From Bacteroidales bacterium (lineage in GTDB: Bacteria > Bacteroidota > Bacteroidia > Bacteroidales > JAAYUG01), in NCBI GenBank assembly GCA_012517825.1, contig JAAYUG010000121.1, forward strand, positions 1 through 53,507: DNA of 53,507 nucleotides, read 5' to 3'. The position numbers were made by a program, and so were the translations under genes. A model generated the notes under the pieces. It ran no database searches, was not told the DNA's origin, and worked only from the letters and a program-made list of their open reading frames with translations. Every line of letters starts with the position of its first letter. The first letter of the stretch is position 1. This document shows, in pieces, positions 16,097 through 24,424 of the stretch.

Positions 16097-16256
16097 CAAT
16101 GCATCAGAAATTTTTCTAATGTATTGTGATTAAGAAAAACCTAACTTTCAGCCGAATTTTCAATTCACCTGAAAGATAGTTTTTCTAAATCGGGATAACC
16201 CCAATTAATTCATTCGTTTGCTCCTTTCAAGAGCTTCCAATGAATAAATTGGGATT
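16097..16256. repeat. Three consecutive imperfect stem-loops upstream of murF-alr
   Basis: Hairpin 1 (16097-16126) pairs CAATGCATCAGAA with TTCTAATGTATTG. Hairpin 2 (16132-16186) pairs AAGAAAAACCTAACTTTCAG with CTGAAAGATAGTTTTTCT. Hairpin 3 (16197-16256) pairs about 24 nt on each side, with CCAATTAATTCATTCGTTTG against CTTCCAATGAATAAATTGGG. TTATCCC at 16087-16093 and GGGATAA at 16192-16198 bracket the first two. It may be a decayed miniature element or a structured leader. The remaining stretch to 16393 shows nothing else recognisable. Confidence 0.6.
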
Positions 16257-16393
16257 ATTACTGAATTTCATTATCTGCGGCATGGTGGCTTTGGTCAGGC
16301 CTTTAGCCGGCAGGGACAGACAACATGCAGGGAATTGCCTGCGCAAAATAATGCTTTAGAAGAATCGTTTTTCAGGGACAGGAATCATTGCAG

Positions 16394-18859
16394 ATGAAAT
16401 ACACACTCGGGGAAATAGCTGAAATTACACAAGGCAAACTGAACGGTCAGTCTGATGAGGTGGTCAGGGAGGTACTTACCGACAGCCGTTTACAGCCGTC
16501 CACCACCTCATGCCTGTTCATTGCCCTTAAAGGCATGAATCATGACGGGCACTCGTTCATCAGGGAGATGAGTAAAAAAGGCATCAGGAGTTTCCTTGTC
16601 CAGTCCATACCAGCTGATGCAGCTGACGTTGCCGGCCCTTCTTTCGTCATTGTTCCCGATACGCTGAAAGCGCTTCAGCAGTTGGCGGCACATTACCGAC
16701 AGCAGTTCAGAGGGAATGTAACCGGCATTACCGGCAGTAACGGGAAAACCATTGTAAAAGAGTGGCTTCACCATCTTTTTTCCCTGAAATACAACACCGT
16801 CAGCAGTCCGCGAAGCTACAATTCCCAGGTAGGAGTTCCCCTGTCGGTGCTCATGTCGGAACCTGATGCCGAAGTTTACCTCTTCGAAGCGGGGATTTCT
16901 TTCCCCGGCGAAATGGAACGGCTGGAAAAAATCATCCGGCCCCGGACGGGAATCATAACCAACATCGGGGAAGCGCATCAGGAGAATTTTTCTGATGTCC
17001 GTCAGAAGGTACGGGAAAAACTGCAGTTGTTCCGGCATGCCGACCGGCTGTTTTACTGCGCCGACCAGAAAGTGGTACGAAAGGCTGTCGATGAACTGTT
17101 TCCGGGGGAAAAGCCGGAAAAGATCTGCTGGTCAACGGGTACGGAGTCCTGCCGTCTTCATGTAAAAACCATACGCAGGGTAGGCGGACGAACGCATATA
17201 GCCGGCATCTGGAAAGACCGTGCGGTGCGGATTGCCATTCCTTTCACCGACCAGGCATCCATTGAGAATGCCATTCACTGCTGGCTGGTAATGCTCGAAT
17301 CGGGTTATGAACCCGGGGAACTTCAGGAATTGTTTCAGGCTCTTCCGCCTGTAGCAATGCGCATGGAAGTAAAAAAGGGCATCCGGCATTGCACCCTCAT
17401 CAACGACAGTTACAGTTCAGATCTGGTATCGCTGAGCATAGCCCTGGATTTTCTTCGCCGCCAGGACCAGCATCCCGGGAAAACGGTTATTCTTTCCGAC
17501 ATCCTGCAGTCAGGGCGGACGGAAGGCGAACTATACCGGCGTGTGGCTTCCCTGCTCAAAAGCAAGAATGTAACCAGGCTGATTGGAATAGGAGAAGTTA
17601 TTTCCCGCAACCGGGATGTATTTTCTCTTCCCGCCTCATTTTATCCGTCAACGGATGCTTTTCTGCAGTCGGCCGAACGGATGTCGTTTTCCGATGAAGC
17701 CATTCTGCTGAAAGGAGCACGGGTTTTCAATTTTGAACGGATAGCGGCCCTTCTGGAAGAAACCAGGCACATAACACGCCTTGAAATCAACCTGAACGCA
17801 CTGATTCACAACTTCAACTATTTCAAATCGCTGGTTCCGCCGGAGACGAAGCTTATGGTGATGGTAAAAGCTCTTTCGTACGGCAGCGGGTCGCACGAAA
17901 TTGCCCAGCTGATGCAGTACCACAAGGCCGATTACCTCGCCGTGGCGTTTATTGACGAAGGGGTTGCCCTTCGTCAGGCAGGTATCACCCTTCCGGTGAT
18001 GGTCATGAGCCCGGAAGAACAAGGATTCCGGCTTATGGTGCAACATAAACTGGAGCCCGAAATTTACAGCTGGCCTTTTCTGCGTAAAATCATTGCCTGG
18101 TTGCAGATGGAAGGAATTACCCGGTACCCTGTGCATATAAAAATTGACACAGGAATGCACCGTCTGGGTTTTGCACCCGAGGATGCCGGCGAGCTGGCGG
18201 TTTTTCTGTCACAGCAGAATACCATCCGCGTGGTTTCCGTTTTCTCGCATCTGGCCGGAAGCGAAGACTCCGGACTGGACGAATTTACGCGCTGGCAGAT
18301 CGGCACCTTCAGGCAGGCTGCAGAGATACTGCAGGCCGGACTTCCTTACCCTTTCCTGCGGCATATTCTCAACTCAGCCGGCATAGAGCGTTTCCCTGAG
18401 GCCAGTTTTGAAATGGTGCGGCTGGGAATAGGATTATACGGCATCAGCGCAGTGCATCCCGAAAAGCTTCAGCAAATCAGTACGTTCAAGTCGGTGGTTT
18501 CCCAGATACGAAATATCAGGGCCGGAGAAACCGTGGGTTATAACCGCCGCGGAAAGGTGGAAAGCGACAGCACCATTGCTGTAATCCCCGTAGGGTATGC
18601 AGACGGCCTTGACCGCCGCCTGGGAAACGGAACCGGGCAGTTCTGGGTCAATGGCCATTTTGCTCCGGTAATCGGAAACATCTGTATGGACATGTGCATG
18701 ATTGATGTAACGGGAATTCCCGTTGCAGAAGGCGACGAAGTGATTCTTTTCGGAGGGCCGGTTCCGGTTACCGCCATGGCCGAAAAACTCAACACAATTC
18801 CCTATGAAGTGCTTACCGGCATTTCGTCAAGAGTAAAACGGGTATATTACTACGAGTAA
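16394..18859 (+). CDS. Bifunctional MurF ligase / alanine racemase
   Basis: This fused enzyme combines two peptidoglycan-precursor steps. The MurF part is N-terminal, about 1-450: GNVTGITGSNGKTIVKEWL ATP site, then YNSQVGVPLSVL and ITNIGEAHQENF. The alanine racemase part is C-terminal, about 455-821: MVMVKALSYGSGSHEIAQL carries the PLP lysine of the racemase, then KIDTGMHRLGF and GNICMDMCMIDVT. The fusion is typical of Bacteroidota. The ATG at 16394 is preferred over the in-frame TTG at 16388. The downstream glycosyltransferase ATG follows the TAA stop immediately, so they form an operon. Confidence 0.95.
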   Translation: MKYTLGEIAEITQGKLNGQSDEVVREVLTDSRLQPSTTSCLFIALKGMNHDGHSFIREMSKKGIRSFLVQSIPADAADVAGPSFVIVPDTLKALQQLAAHYRQQFRGNVTGITGSNGKTIVKEWLHHLFSLKYNTVSSPRSYNSQVGVPLSVLMSEPDAEVYLFEAGISFPGEMERLEKIIRPRTGIITNIGEAHQENFSDVRQKVREKLQLFRHADRLFYCADQKVVRKAVDELFPGEKPEKICWSTGTESCRLHVKTIRRVGGRTHIAGIWKDRAVRIAIPFTDQASIENAIHCWLVMLESGYEPGELQELFQALPPVAMRMEVKKGIRHCTLINDSYSSDLVSLSIALDFLRRQDQHPGKTVILSDILQSGRTEGELYRRVASLLKSKNVTRLIGIGEVISRNRDVFSLPASFYPSTDAFLQSAERMSFSDEAILLKGARVFNFERIAALLEETRHITRLEINLNALIHNFNYFKSLVPPETKLMVMVKALSYGSGSHEIAQLMQYHKADYLAVAFIDEGVALRQAGITLPVMVMSPEEQGFRLMVQHKLEPEIYSWPFLRKIIAWLQMEGITRYPVHIKIDTGMHRLGFAPEDAGELAVFLSQQNTIRVVSVFSHLAGSEDSGLDEFTRWQIGTFRQAAEILQAGLPYPFLRHILNSAGIERFPEASFEMVRLGIGLYGISAVHPEKLQQISTFKSVVSQIRNIRAGETVGYNRRGKVESDSTIAVIPVGYADGLDRRLGNGTGQFWVNGHFAPVIGNICMDMCMIDVTGIPVAEGDEVILFGGPVPVTAMAEKLNTIPYEVLTGISSRVKRVYYYE

Positions 18860-20728
18860 ATGAAACCAGTGAAGTTATCGGTTGTCATCATTACTTACAA
18901 CGAAGAGCACAATATTGAGCGATGCCTGCGTTCGGTAAAGGACGTGGCTGATGAAATTGTGGTGGTGGATTCTTTTTCTGAAGACCGGACCGAAGAAATA
19001 TGCCGCACTTATGGCGTCCGCTTCCTGCAGCACCCCTTTGCCGGATATATTGAGCAGAAGAATTATGCACTGAAACAGGCCACTTACGATCATGTTCTTG
19101 CGCTTGATGCCGACGAAGCCCTGAGTCCGGAACTCTGCCGGTCCATTCTCCAGGCAAAAGAAAACTGGACAGCCGACGGTTATTACTTCAGCCGGTTAAA
19201 CAATTACTGCGGGAAGTGGATACGGTATTCGGGCTGGTACCCAAGCCGGAAGCTTCGCCTGTTTGACCGCAGGAAAGGGATGTGGGGCGGCACCAATCCG
19301 CACGACAGATTCATTCTGCAAAAAGGGGCCGTTAAAAAATTCCTCCCGGGAAATTTACTGCACTATTCCTATTATTCAATCAGGGAGCATGTTGCGCAGA
19401 GCAACCGGTTTACCGACATCATTGCCCAATCCTTTTTTCAGCGGGGGAAAACGGTGTCCTGGTTCACCATAATGTTCCACCCGTTCTGGCGGGGATTTCG
19501 TGATTTCTTCCTCCGGGGAGGTTTTCTGGACGGATTTTACGGCATGGTCATCTGCGGAATTTCTTCGTACGAGACTTTCCTGAAATATGTCAAACTTCGG
19601 CAGCTATACAGGGAACATCGTAAGAAAAGAGAAACCATTTGTTTTTTCAACTCGTCAGTTACCTGGGGAGGAGGGGAAAAATGGCATTTTGATATTGCTA
19701 CCCGCCTGCAGAAAAAAGGGCACCGCATTGTGGTGATCACCAACCGGAAAAGTGCTTTGTACGAGAGGCTTCGTGAAACGCCGCTACCGGTAGTACGCCT
19801 GCGGGTGCACAATCTTGATTTCCTCAATCCGTTGAAGGTGTATAAGGTAGTGAAGATCTACAGGCGGCTGGGCGTGCGGGTTGTCATTTCGAACCTTTCG
19901 GCCGATATCAAACTGGGCGGAGTTGCCGGACGCCTTGCCGGCGTTGAGCGGGTAATATACCGGCGCGGGCTGGCAGTTCCTGTCAAAAACAGCCTCACCA
20001 ACCGCTTCATCTTCCGCCATGTGGTTACCGATATTATGGCCAATTCAGAAGAAACGAAAAACACTATCCTGGCCAACCACCCCATGCTTTTCAATCCCGA
20101 TAAAATCAGAGTTATTTATAATGGCCTTGACCTGAATGCTTTCGACAGTGAAAAGTATGAGCCGGTTTTCAGCCGGAGTAAGGAAGAATTTATCATTGGC
20201 AATGCCGGCCGGCTGGTATATCAGAAAGGACAGAAAATGCTCATTGACCTGGCGGTCATTCTCAGCAGGAAAGGATACAGGTTTCGCATTGTTATTGCGG
20301 GAGAAGGCAAAATGCATCAGGAACTGGACGAATATGCACGGAAAAACGGGGTGGACGACAAAATTGTTTTGCTGGGATTTGTGGAAAACATACCAAGTTT
20401 CATGAAGGATATTGATGTGTTCTGCCTCACTTCATTGTGGGAAGGGTTTGGGTATGTGCTGGTGGAAGCAATGGCCGGTTCCAGGCCGGTGGTCGCCTTC
20501 CGGTCCAGCAGTAACCCCGAAATAGTTGAAGACGGGATAACCGGCTTCCTGGTTCCTGAAAATAATCTTCCGCTGATGGCTGAGCGGATTGAACAGCTGA
20601 TGAACGACCGCGCATTATGCCAGTCAATGGGTGCCAGAGGACGCAAAAGGGCAGAGACAGTTTTCAGCCTGCACACCACCCTTCAGAATGTTGAAAAAAT
20701 GCTGTTCGAGAAGAACCTTTTTACGTAA
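18860..20728 (+). CDS. GT2-GT4 fused glycosyltransferase
   Basis: This 622-residue protein carries two glycosyltransferase domains. Residues 1-250 are a GT-A family 2 domain of the WaaE/KdtX lipopolysaccharide type: LSVVIITYNEEHNIERCLRS, IVVVDSFSEDRTEE, ALDADEALSPEL. From about 255 a GT-B family 4 domain starts at ETICFFNSSVTWGGGEKWHF and ends with WEGFGYVLVEAMAGSRPVV (E-x7-E type donor-binding motif). It probably adds sugars to lipid A core or other surface glycan. These two enzymes are normally separate neighbouring genes. I see no stop or frameshift between the halves, so I call it a true fusion. Confidence 0.9.
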   Translation: MKPVKLSVVIITYNEEHNIERCLRSVKDVADEIVVVDSFSEDRTEEICRTYGVRFLQHPFAGYIEQKNYALKQATYDHVLALDADEALSPELCRSILQAKENWTADGYYFSRLNNYCGKWIRYSGWYPSRKLRLFDRRKGMWGGTNPHDRFILQKGAVKKFLPGNLLHYSYYSIREHVAQSNRFTDIIAQSFFQRGKTVSWFTIMFHPFWRGFRDFFLRGGFLDGFYGMVICGISSYETFLKYVKLRQLYREHRKKRETICFFNSSVTWGGGEKWHFDIATRLQKKGHRIVVITNRKSALYERLRETPLPVVRLRVHNLDFLNPLKVYKVVKIYRRLGVRVVISNLSADIKLGGVAGRLAGVERVIYRRGLAVPVKNSLTNRFIFRHVVTDIMANSEETKNTILANHPMLFNPDKIRVIYNGLDLNAFDSEKYEPVFSRSKEEFIIGNAGRLVYQKGQKMLIDLAVILSRKGYRFRIVIAGEGKMHQELDEYARKNGVDDKIVLLGFVENIPSFMKDIDVFCLTSLWEGFGYVLVEAMAGSRPVVAFRSSSNPEIVEDGITGFLVPENNLPLMAERIEQLMNDRALCQSMGARGRKRAETVFSLHTTLQNVEKMLFEKNLFT

Positions 20729-20737
20729 GAAGCATCA

Positions 20738-21439
20738 TCAGCCCAGGTCGCTGATGCGTTCCAGCTTGTGCAGATCCAGTATCTTGATCTTCCGGCCGTC
20801 AATGGCAATCACTCCTTCACTGGCAAATGCCGACAGGGTACGAATGGCGTTTGAAGTAGTCATATTCGACAGGTTGGCTACATCTTCCCTGCTGAGGTAG
20901 ACCTTCAGGGTACTTCCGTCGTTCTCAAACCCGTAAGTATCTTTCAGAAAGATGAGTGATTCGGCCAGCCGCCCGCGGATATGCTTTTGCGTAAGGGTAA
21001 CCGTGCGGTCGATGGAAAAACCAAGTTCGGTGGCAAAAGCCTTAATAATACTGAGCGAAAAATCGGGATTCTGACGTAATGTTTTATAAACCAGATCCTT
21101 TTCGATGGTACAGATAATCGAATCTTCGATGGCTACCGCTGTGGCATGATGGTACTCTTCGGCAAACAGGGCACGGTAGCCAATAAATCCCACCGGCCTC
21201 GCCATACGGATAATCTGTTCCCTTCCGCCTACTCCTTCCTTGAAAACCTTCACCTTGCCTTCAGAAAGAAAGATCAGTCCGGTTGGCTTATCCCCTTCCT
21301 TAAAGATAATATCACCTTTTTTGTACGCATGGCAAATCAGGTTCTTTTTGAAAGTCTCCTTTTCTTTCGGAGTAAGAACAGCGAAGACCGACTTGGGATT
21401 GTCAATACAGTTTTCGCATTCGAGAAATCGTTGCTGCAT
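20738..21439 (-). CDS. Crp/Fnr-family transcriptional regulator
   Basis: The ATG at 21439 is preferred because the upstream in-frame codon at 21448 is TTG. This gives 233 residues. The cyclic-nucleotide-fold domain (KKGDIIFKEGDKPTGLIFLS, REQIIRMARPVGFIGYRALF) is followed by a C-terminal winged HTH (LSREDVANLSNMTTSNAIRT). N-terminal cysteines C8 and C11 are present and aligned with those of the paralogue at 23510, but the third position is V18, so a standard [4Fe-4S] FNR cluster looks incomplete. The signal is therefore uncertain. It is convergent with the glycosyltransferase gene. Confidence 0.9.
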   Translation of the reverse strand: MQQRFLECENCIDNPKSVFAVLTPKEKETFKKNLICHAYKKGDIIFKEGDKPTGLIFLSEGKVKVFKEGVGGREQIIRMARPVGFIGYRALFAEEYHHATAVAIEDSIICTIEKDLVYKTLRQNPDFSLSIIKAFATELGFSIDRTVTLTQKHIRGRLAESLIFLKDTYGFENDGSTLKVYLSREDVANLSNMTTSNAIRTLSAFASEGVIAIDGRKIKILDLHKLERISDLG

Positions 21440-21475
21440 AGTTGTCAAAATATTCAGAACGTGTTATAAAACATA

Positions 21476-21483
21476 CAAATGTA
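21476..21483 (-). promoter_or_regulatory. -7 element upstream of the Crp/Fnr gene
   Basis: The minus strand reads TACATTTG, matching TAnnTTTG, 37 bp before the ATG at 21439. A TTTG lies about 23 bp further upstream (21507-21510), slightly farther than usual for -33. Confidence 0.38.
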
Positions 21484-21512
21484 CAAAAATGATTTGATGC
21501 ACGACACAAAAA

Positions 21513-23165
21513 TCAAAAATAAGCAACCAGGGGCATTTTCCGGCCGGGTCCGAATGCTTTGGACGAGATGCGAAGGATGGGCGGGGTCTGATAGCGTTTG
21601 TATTCATTGCGGTTGATCATCCGGATAACCTGCATGACAGTATCTTCCTCAAATCCTTCCTCGATGATTTCATCGGGGGTTTTGTACTGTTCAATGTACC
21701 GGAAGAGAATGGGGTCAAGTACGCTGTATTCAGGGAGAGAGTCGGAGTCTTTCTGATTGGGACGAAGTTCTGCCGTAGGGGGTTTGATGAGCACATTGGC
21801 CGGAATAATGGTCCGGGAACGGTTGATATAACGGGCAAGATCGTACACCTGGGTTTTGTAAACATCGCCGAGCACAGAAAGTCCTCCGGCCAGATCGCCG
21901 TACAGGGTGCCGTAGCCCACAGCGGCTTCGCTTTTATTGGAAGTATTGAGAAGAATGTTTCCGAATTTGTTTGAATAAGCCATCAGAAGATTGCCGCGTA
22001 TGCGTGCCTGGATGTTTTCCTCGGTCACATCTTCCGGCAGGTTGTTGAAAAGCGGATGGAGAACCTTTTTATATTGTTCAAAGAGGCTGTCAATCCGAAG
22101 TATATGATAATCGATACCCAGATTTTCGGCAAGTTCAACTGCATCGTCAATGGAATGCTGTGAAGTAAACTGCGAAGGGAGAAGGAGGCCGGCAACATTG
22201 TCCTGGCCGAGTGCCTCCACTGCCAGTGCGGCAACCACTGACGAATCAATTCCGCCGGAAAGTCCGAGCACAGCTTTTGAAAAACCCTGCTTGGCAAAGA
22301 AGTCGTGAATGCCCAGGATCAGGGCTTCGTAAATCTTCTCGGTGGTTTCTTTCTCAGCATGGGCAACAGCGTCCATTCTGTCCACCTCACCCATATCAAT
22401 CACCTGAAAATCTTCGCGGAACCAGGCCAGTTCACTGACAATATTGCCCGAACTGTTCACCACCATGGAAGCACCGTCAAATATCAGCTCGGTATGCGCT
22501 CCCACCTGGTTCACATAAACAATCGGAACCGAGTATTTTCCTGCATGGTCTTTCAGGATCTTCTTTTTTATTTTTTCGTGCGATGTGGAAAACGGACTGG
22601 CCGAAATATTGATAACCACATCGGGGTGCAGCCGGCTGAGTTCTTCCATGGGAGAAAGTGTGTACAGCCTGGTACGGCCCAGTGAATTGGGGGCAGGCTG
22701 GTTGTCCCAAATATCTTCGCATATGGTTATTCCAATCTTTTGTCCGCGGAACGGAATGACCTTGAATTGCCGGTTGGGTTCAAAATAACGGTATTCGTCA
22801 AACACATCGTACGTGGGGAGAAGGCTTTTGTTTACCTGGTCCACAACTTTTCCCTGGTAAAGGAAAAAGGCCGAATTGAATAAGCTCTTCCCGGCGGGAT
22901 CGTCGTTATAAGCCGGACCACCGACAATAGCTGCTATATCTTTGCAAACCGGGGCAATGCTTTCAACGGCCCTCAGGCATTTTTCGATAAACGATTTCTG
23001 ATCCAGCAAATCCAGAGGGGGGTAGCCACAGACGCTCAGTTCAGGAAACACCACCAGGTCAGCTCCCTCATCCTGCGCCTGCCGGATAGCGGAAATAATT
23101 TTTGTTACGTTCTCCTGAAAATTGCCAATATGATAGTTCTGCTGAGCAAGCGCTATTTTCATCAT
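21513..23165 (-). CDS. nadE: Glutamine-dependent NAD+ synthetase
   Basis: This two-domain enzyme makes NAD+ from deamido-NAD+, ATP and glutamine. The N-terminal nitrilase-type glutaminase spans about 1-255: MKIALAQQNYHIGNFQENV, LVVFPELSVCGYPPLDLL (E), and CEDIWDNQ with the catalytic cysteine in ITICEDIW. The C-terminal synthetase begins at KAVLGLSGGIDSSVVAAL (PP-loop), with NKSEAAVGYGTLYGDLAGG near residue 410. I chose the start at the double Met at 23165/23162. Upstream residues from 23201 lack any homology. The 5' leader from its promoter is about 105 nt. Confidence 0.95.
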   Translation of the reverse strand: MMKIALAQQNYHIGNFQENVTKIISAIRQAQDEGADLVVFPELSVCGYPPLDLLDQKSFIEKCLRAVESIAPVCKDIAAIVGGPAYNDDPAGKSLFNSAFFLYQGKVVDQVNKSLLPTYDVFDEYRYFEPNRQFKVIPFRGQKIGITICEDIWDNQPAPNSLGRTRLYTLSPMEELSRLHPDVVINISASPFSTSHEKIKKKILKDHAGKYSVPIVYVNQVGAHTELIFDGASMVVNSSGNIVSELAWFREDFQVIDMGEVDRMDAVAHAEKETTEKIYEALILGIHDFFAKQGFSKAVLGLSGGIDSSVVAALAVEALGQDNVAGLLLPSQFTSQHSIDDAVELAENLGIDYHILRIDSLFEQYKKVLHPLFNNLPEDVTEENIQARIRGNLLMAYSNKFGNILLNTSNKSEAAVGYGTLYGDLAGGLSVLGDVYKTQVYDLARYINRSRTIIPANVLIKPPTAELRPNQKDSDSLPEYSVLDPILFRYIEQYKTPDEIIEEGFEEDTVMQVIRMINRNEYKRYQTPPILRISSKAFGPGRKMPLVAYF

Positions 23166-23275
23166 AATAAAATTAATTTTCAATGGTATAATGGAACCCA
23201 CCTGTTCGGCATTTTATTACCGCTGTGTTTGTGTTTGTAAAACATGTGGGTTTCATAATATAATGATTTGTGGCA

Positions 23276-23304
23276 CAAAGGTAAAAATAGTTTCGGGTTA
23301 CAAA
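23276..23304 (-). promoter_or_regulatory. Putative nadE promoter
   Basis: Minus-strand TTTG (23301-23304), a 17-bp spacer and TACCTTTG (23276-23283) match the Bacteroidota -33/-7 pattern, although the spacer is slightly short. It lies about 110 bp upstream of the nadE ATG. Confidence 0.5.
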
Positions 23305-23334
23305 ATATTTACCGATTGGGAATACCCCTCCTAC

Positions 23335-23395
23335 TCCCCCGTAAAAAGCAAAAAGTCAGAAGTGAATGGCAATTAGCGAATGACAAATAGCTAAC
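23335..23395. repeat. Small patch of the degenerate short-word repeat
   Basis: The text (AAAAAGCAAAAAGTCAGAAG, then AATGGCAATTAGCGAATGACAA) uses the same degenerate short words seen in the large islands at 37338, 41026 and 53084. It sits between the nadE and fnr promoters. Confidence 0.35.
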
Positions 23396-23399
23396 CATA

Positions 23400-23428
23400 T
23401 TGTCATTAAAAAATTATTATTACTTTTA
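23400..23428 (+). promoter_or_regulatory. Putative promoter of the FNR-like gene
   Basis: TTG (23400-23402), an 18-bp spacer and TACTTTTA (23421-23428, one mismatch to TAnnTTTG). The leader then contains a hairpin, AGGACTG (23447-23453) with CAGTCCT (23461-23467). Confidence 0.4.
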
Positions 23429-23509
23429 CCTTACGAAAGGAAAGGAAGGACTGCCGGAACCAGTCCTCCGTGCCGGGCAGAGACGTTTTCACCTCAAAAA
23501 CGGAGCCCT

Positions 23510-24241
23510 ATGATACGGGAACTTCCGGAATGTCTTACCTGCCATAATTTGCAAAGGTCCTGTTTTGCAAATGTGCTTCCTGATTATTTATCTGAACTGA
23601 AATATGAAAAAGCCTGTTCCATGTACAAAAAGGGGCAGGTAATTTTTCAGGAAGATAACCGGGCGCTTGGTGTTTATTGCCTTTACAGCGGCAGTGTAAA
23701 ACTCTATAAATACGGGCCCGACGGCCGGGAACAAATTGTCCGTATGGTTCAGCCGGGCGACTTGTTTGGGTACCGCGCCCTGGTAGGAAGCAGACTCTAT
23801 TGCATTAATGCCCAGGCCCTTACCGATGCCGCTGTATGTTTTTTCACGGCAGAAAACTTTCTGCAGATTACCCGGAAAATTCCCGAAATAACCCATAAGA
23901 TGATCATCGCACTTTCTGATTTACTGGAAGATACCGAGAACCAACTAACCTCACTGGCCCAGAAATCGGTCAGGGAGCGGCTGGCCGAAACCCTTCTCCG
24001 GCTATCTGAAGGACAGAATGATCCGGCCCTCATAGCAAGCCCGGTAATCAATCTCTCGCGGGAAGACCTGGCCAACATGGTGGGCTCAGCCACCGAAACC
24101 GTGATCAGGCTGCTCTCTGAATTCCGCGAGGAAAAACTCATTGCCATTTCAGGACGGAAAATTCATTTGCTGGATATAACCGGACTGCAAAAAGTTGCCC
24201 ACGCCCATGTCAATGGTTTCCTTAAGGCCTTCGGCGTATGA
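23510..24241 (+). CDS. FNR-like Crp/Fnr regulator with four candidate cluster cysteines
   Basis: This is a 243-residue regulator. The N-terminal C8-x2-C11-x6-C18 plus C110 (ALTDAAVCFFTAENF) match the positions of the four [4Fe-4S] ligands of E. coli FNR (C20, C23, C29, C122). The first spacing is the same and the second is one residue longer. The effector domain (KKGQVIFQEDNRALGVYCLY, GREQIVRMVQPGDLFGYRAL) and winged HTH (LSREDLANMVGSATETVIRL) are complete. Cluster-based O2 or redox sensing is inferred. It lies directly upstream of the hydrogenase operon and of a TGA-N6-TCA site, which makes it the likely regulator of that operon. Confidence 0.92.
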   Translation: MIRELPECLTCHNLQRSCFANVLPDYLSELKYEKACSMYKKGQVIFQEDNRALGVYCLYSGSVKLYKYGPDGREQIVRMVQPGDLFGYRALVGSRLYCINAQALTDAAVCFFTAENFLQITRKIPEITHKMIIALSDLLEDTENQLTSLAQKSVRERLAETLLRLSEGQNDPALIASPVINLSREDLANMVGSATETVIRLLSEFREEKLIAISGRKIHLLDITGLQKVAHAHVNGFLKAFGV

Positions 24242-24271
24242 AGGCGGATTGTCCGGCTTCCTTATAAAAAA

Positions 24272-24287
24272 ACTGACATAGATCATA
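24272..24287 (+). promoter_or_regulatory. FNR/Crp-type operator-like site before the hydrogenase operon
   Basis: ACTGACATAGATCATA contains TGA-N6-TCA, the spacing of FNR (TTGAT-N4-ATCAA) and Crp sites. It lies about 140 bp upstream of the first hydrogenase-operon gene and 30 bp after the FNR-like gene. The half-sites are not perfectly symmetric. Confidence 0.45.
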
Positions 24288-24424
24288 TTTTGACGGAACC
24301 AATGTCATATTGCTGACTGACCCGTTCCTATGCAGCATTCTGACAAAAATCCTGTCTCTGCCTGTTTCCTGTCATTGCCCGTGCTGGTAATCCTTAAGAA
24401 TTTTGTTTCCGATTTAAGGATGTT

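Noticed and set aside
20729-20760. GCATCATCAGC/GCTGATGC hairpin between the glycosyltransferase and Crp/Fnr genes as a terminator
   Set aside because: There is no T run on either side and half of it lies inside the regulator gene. It may be chance.
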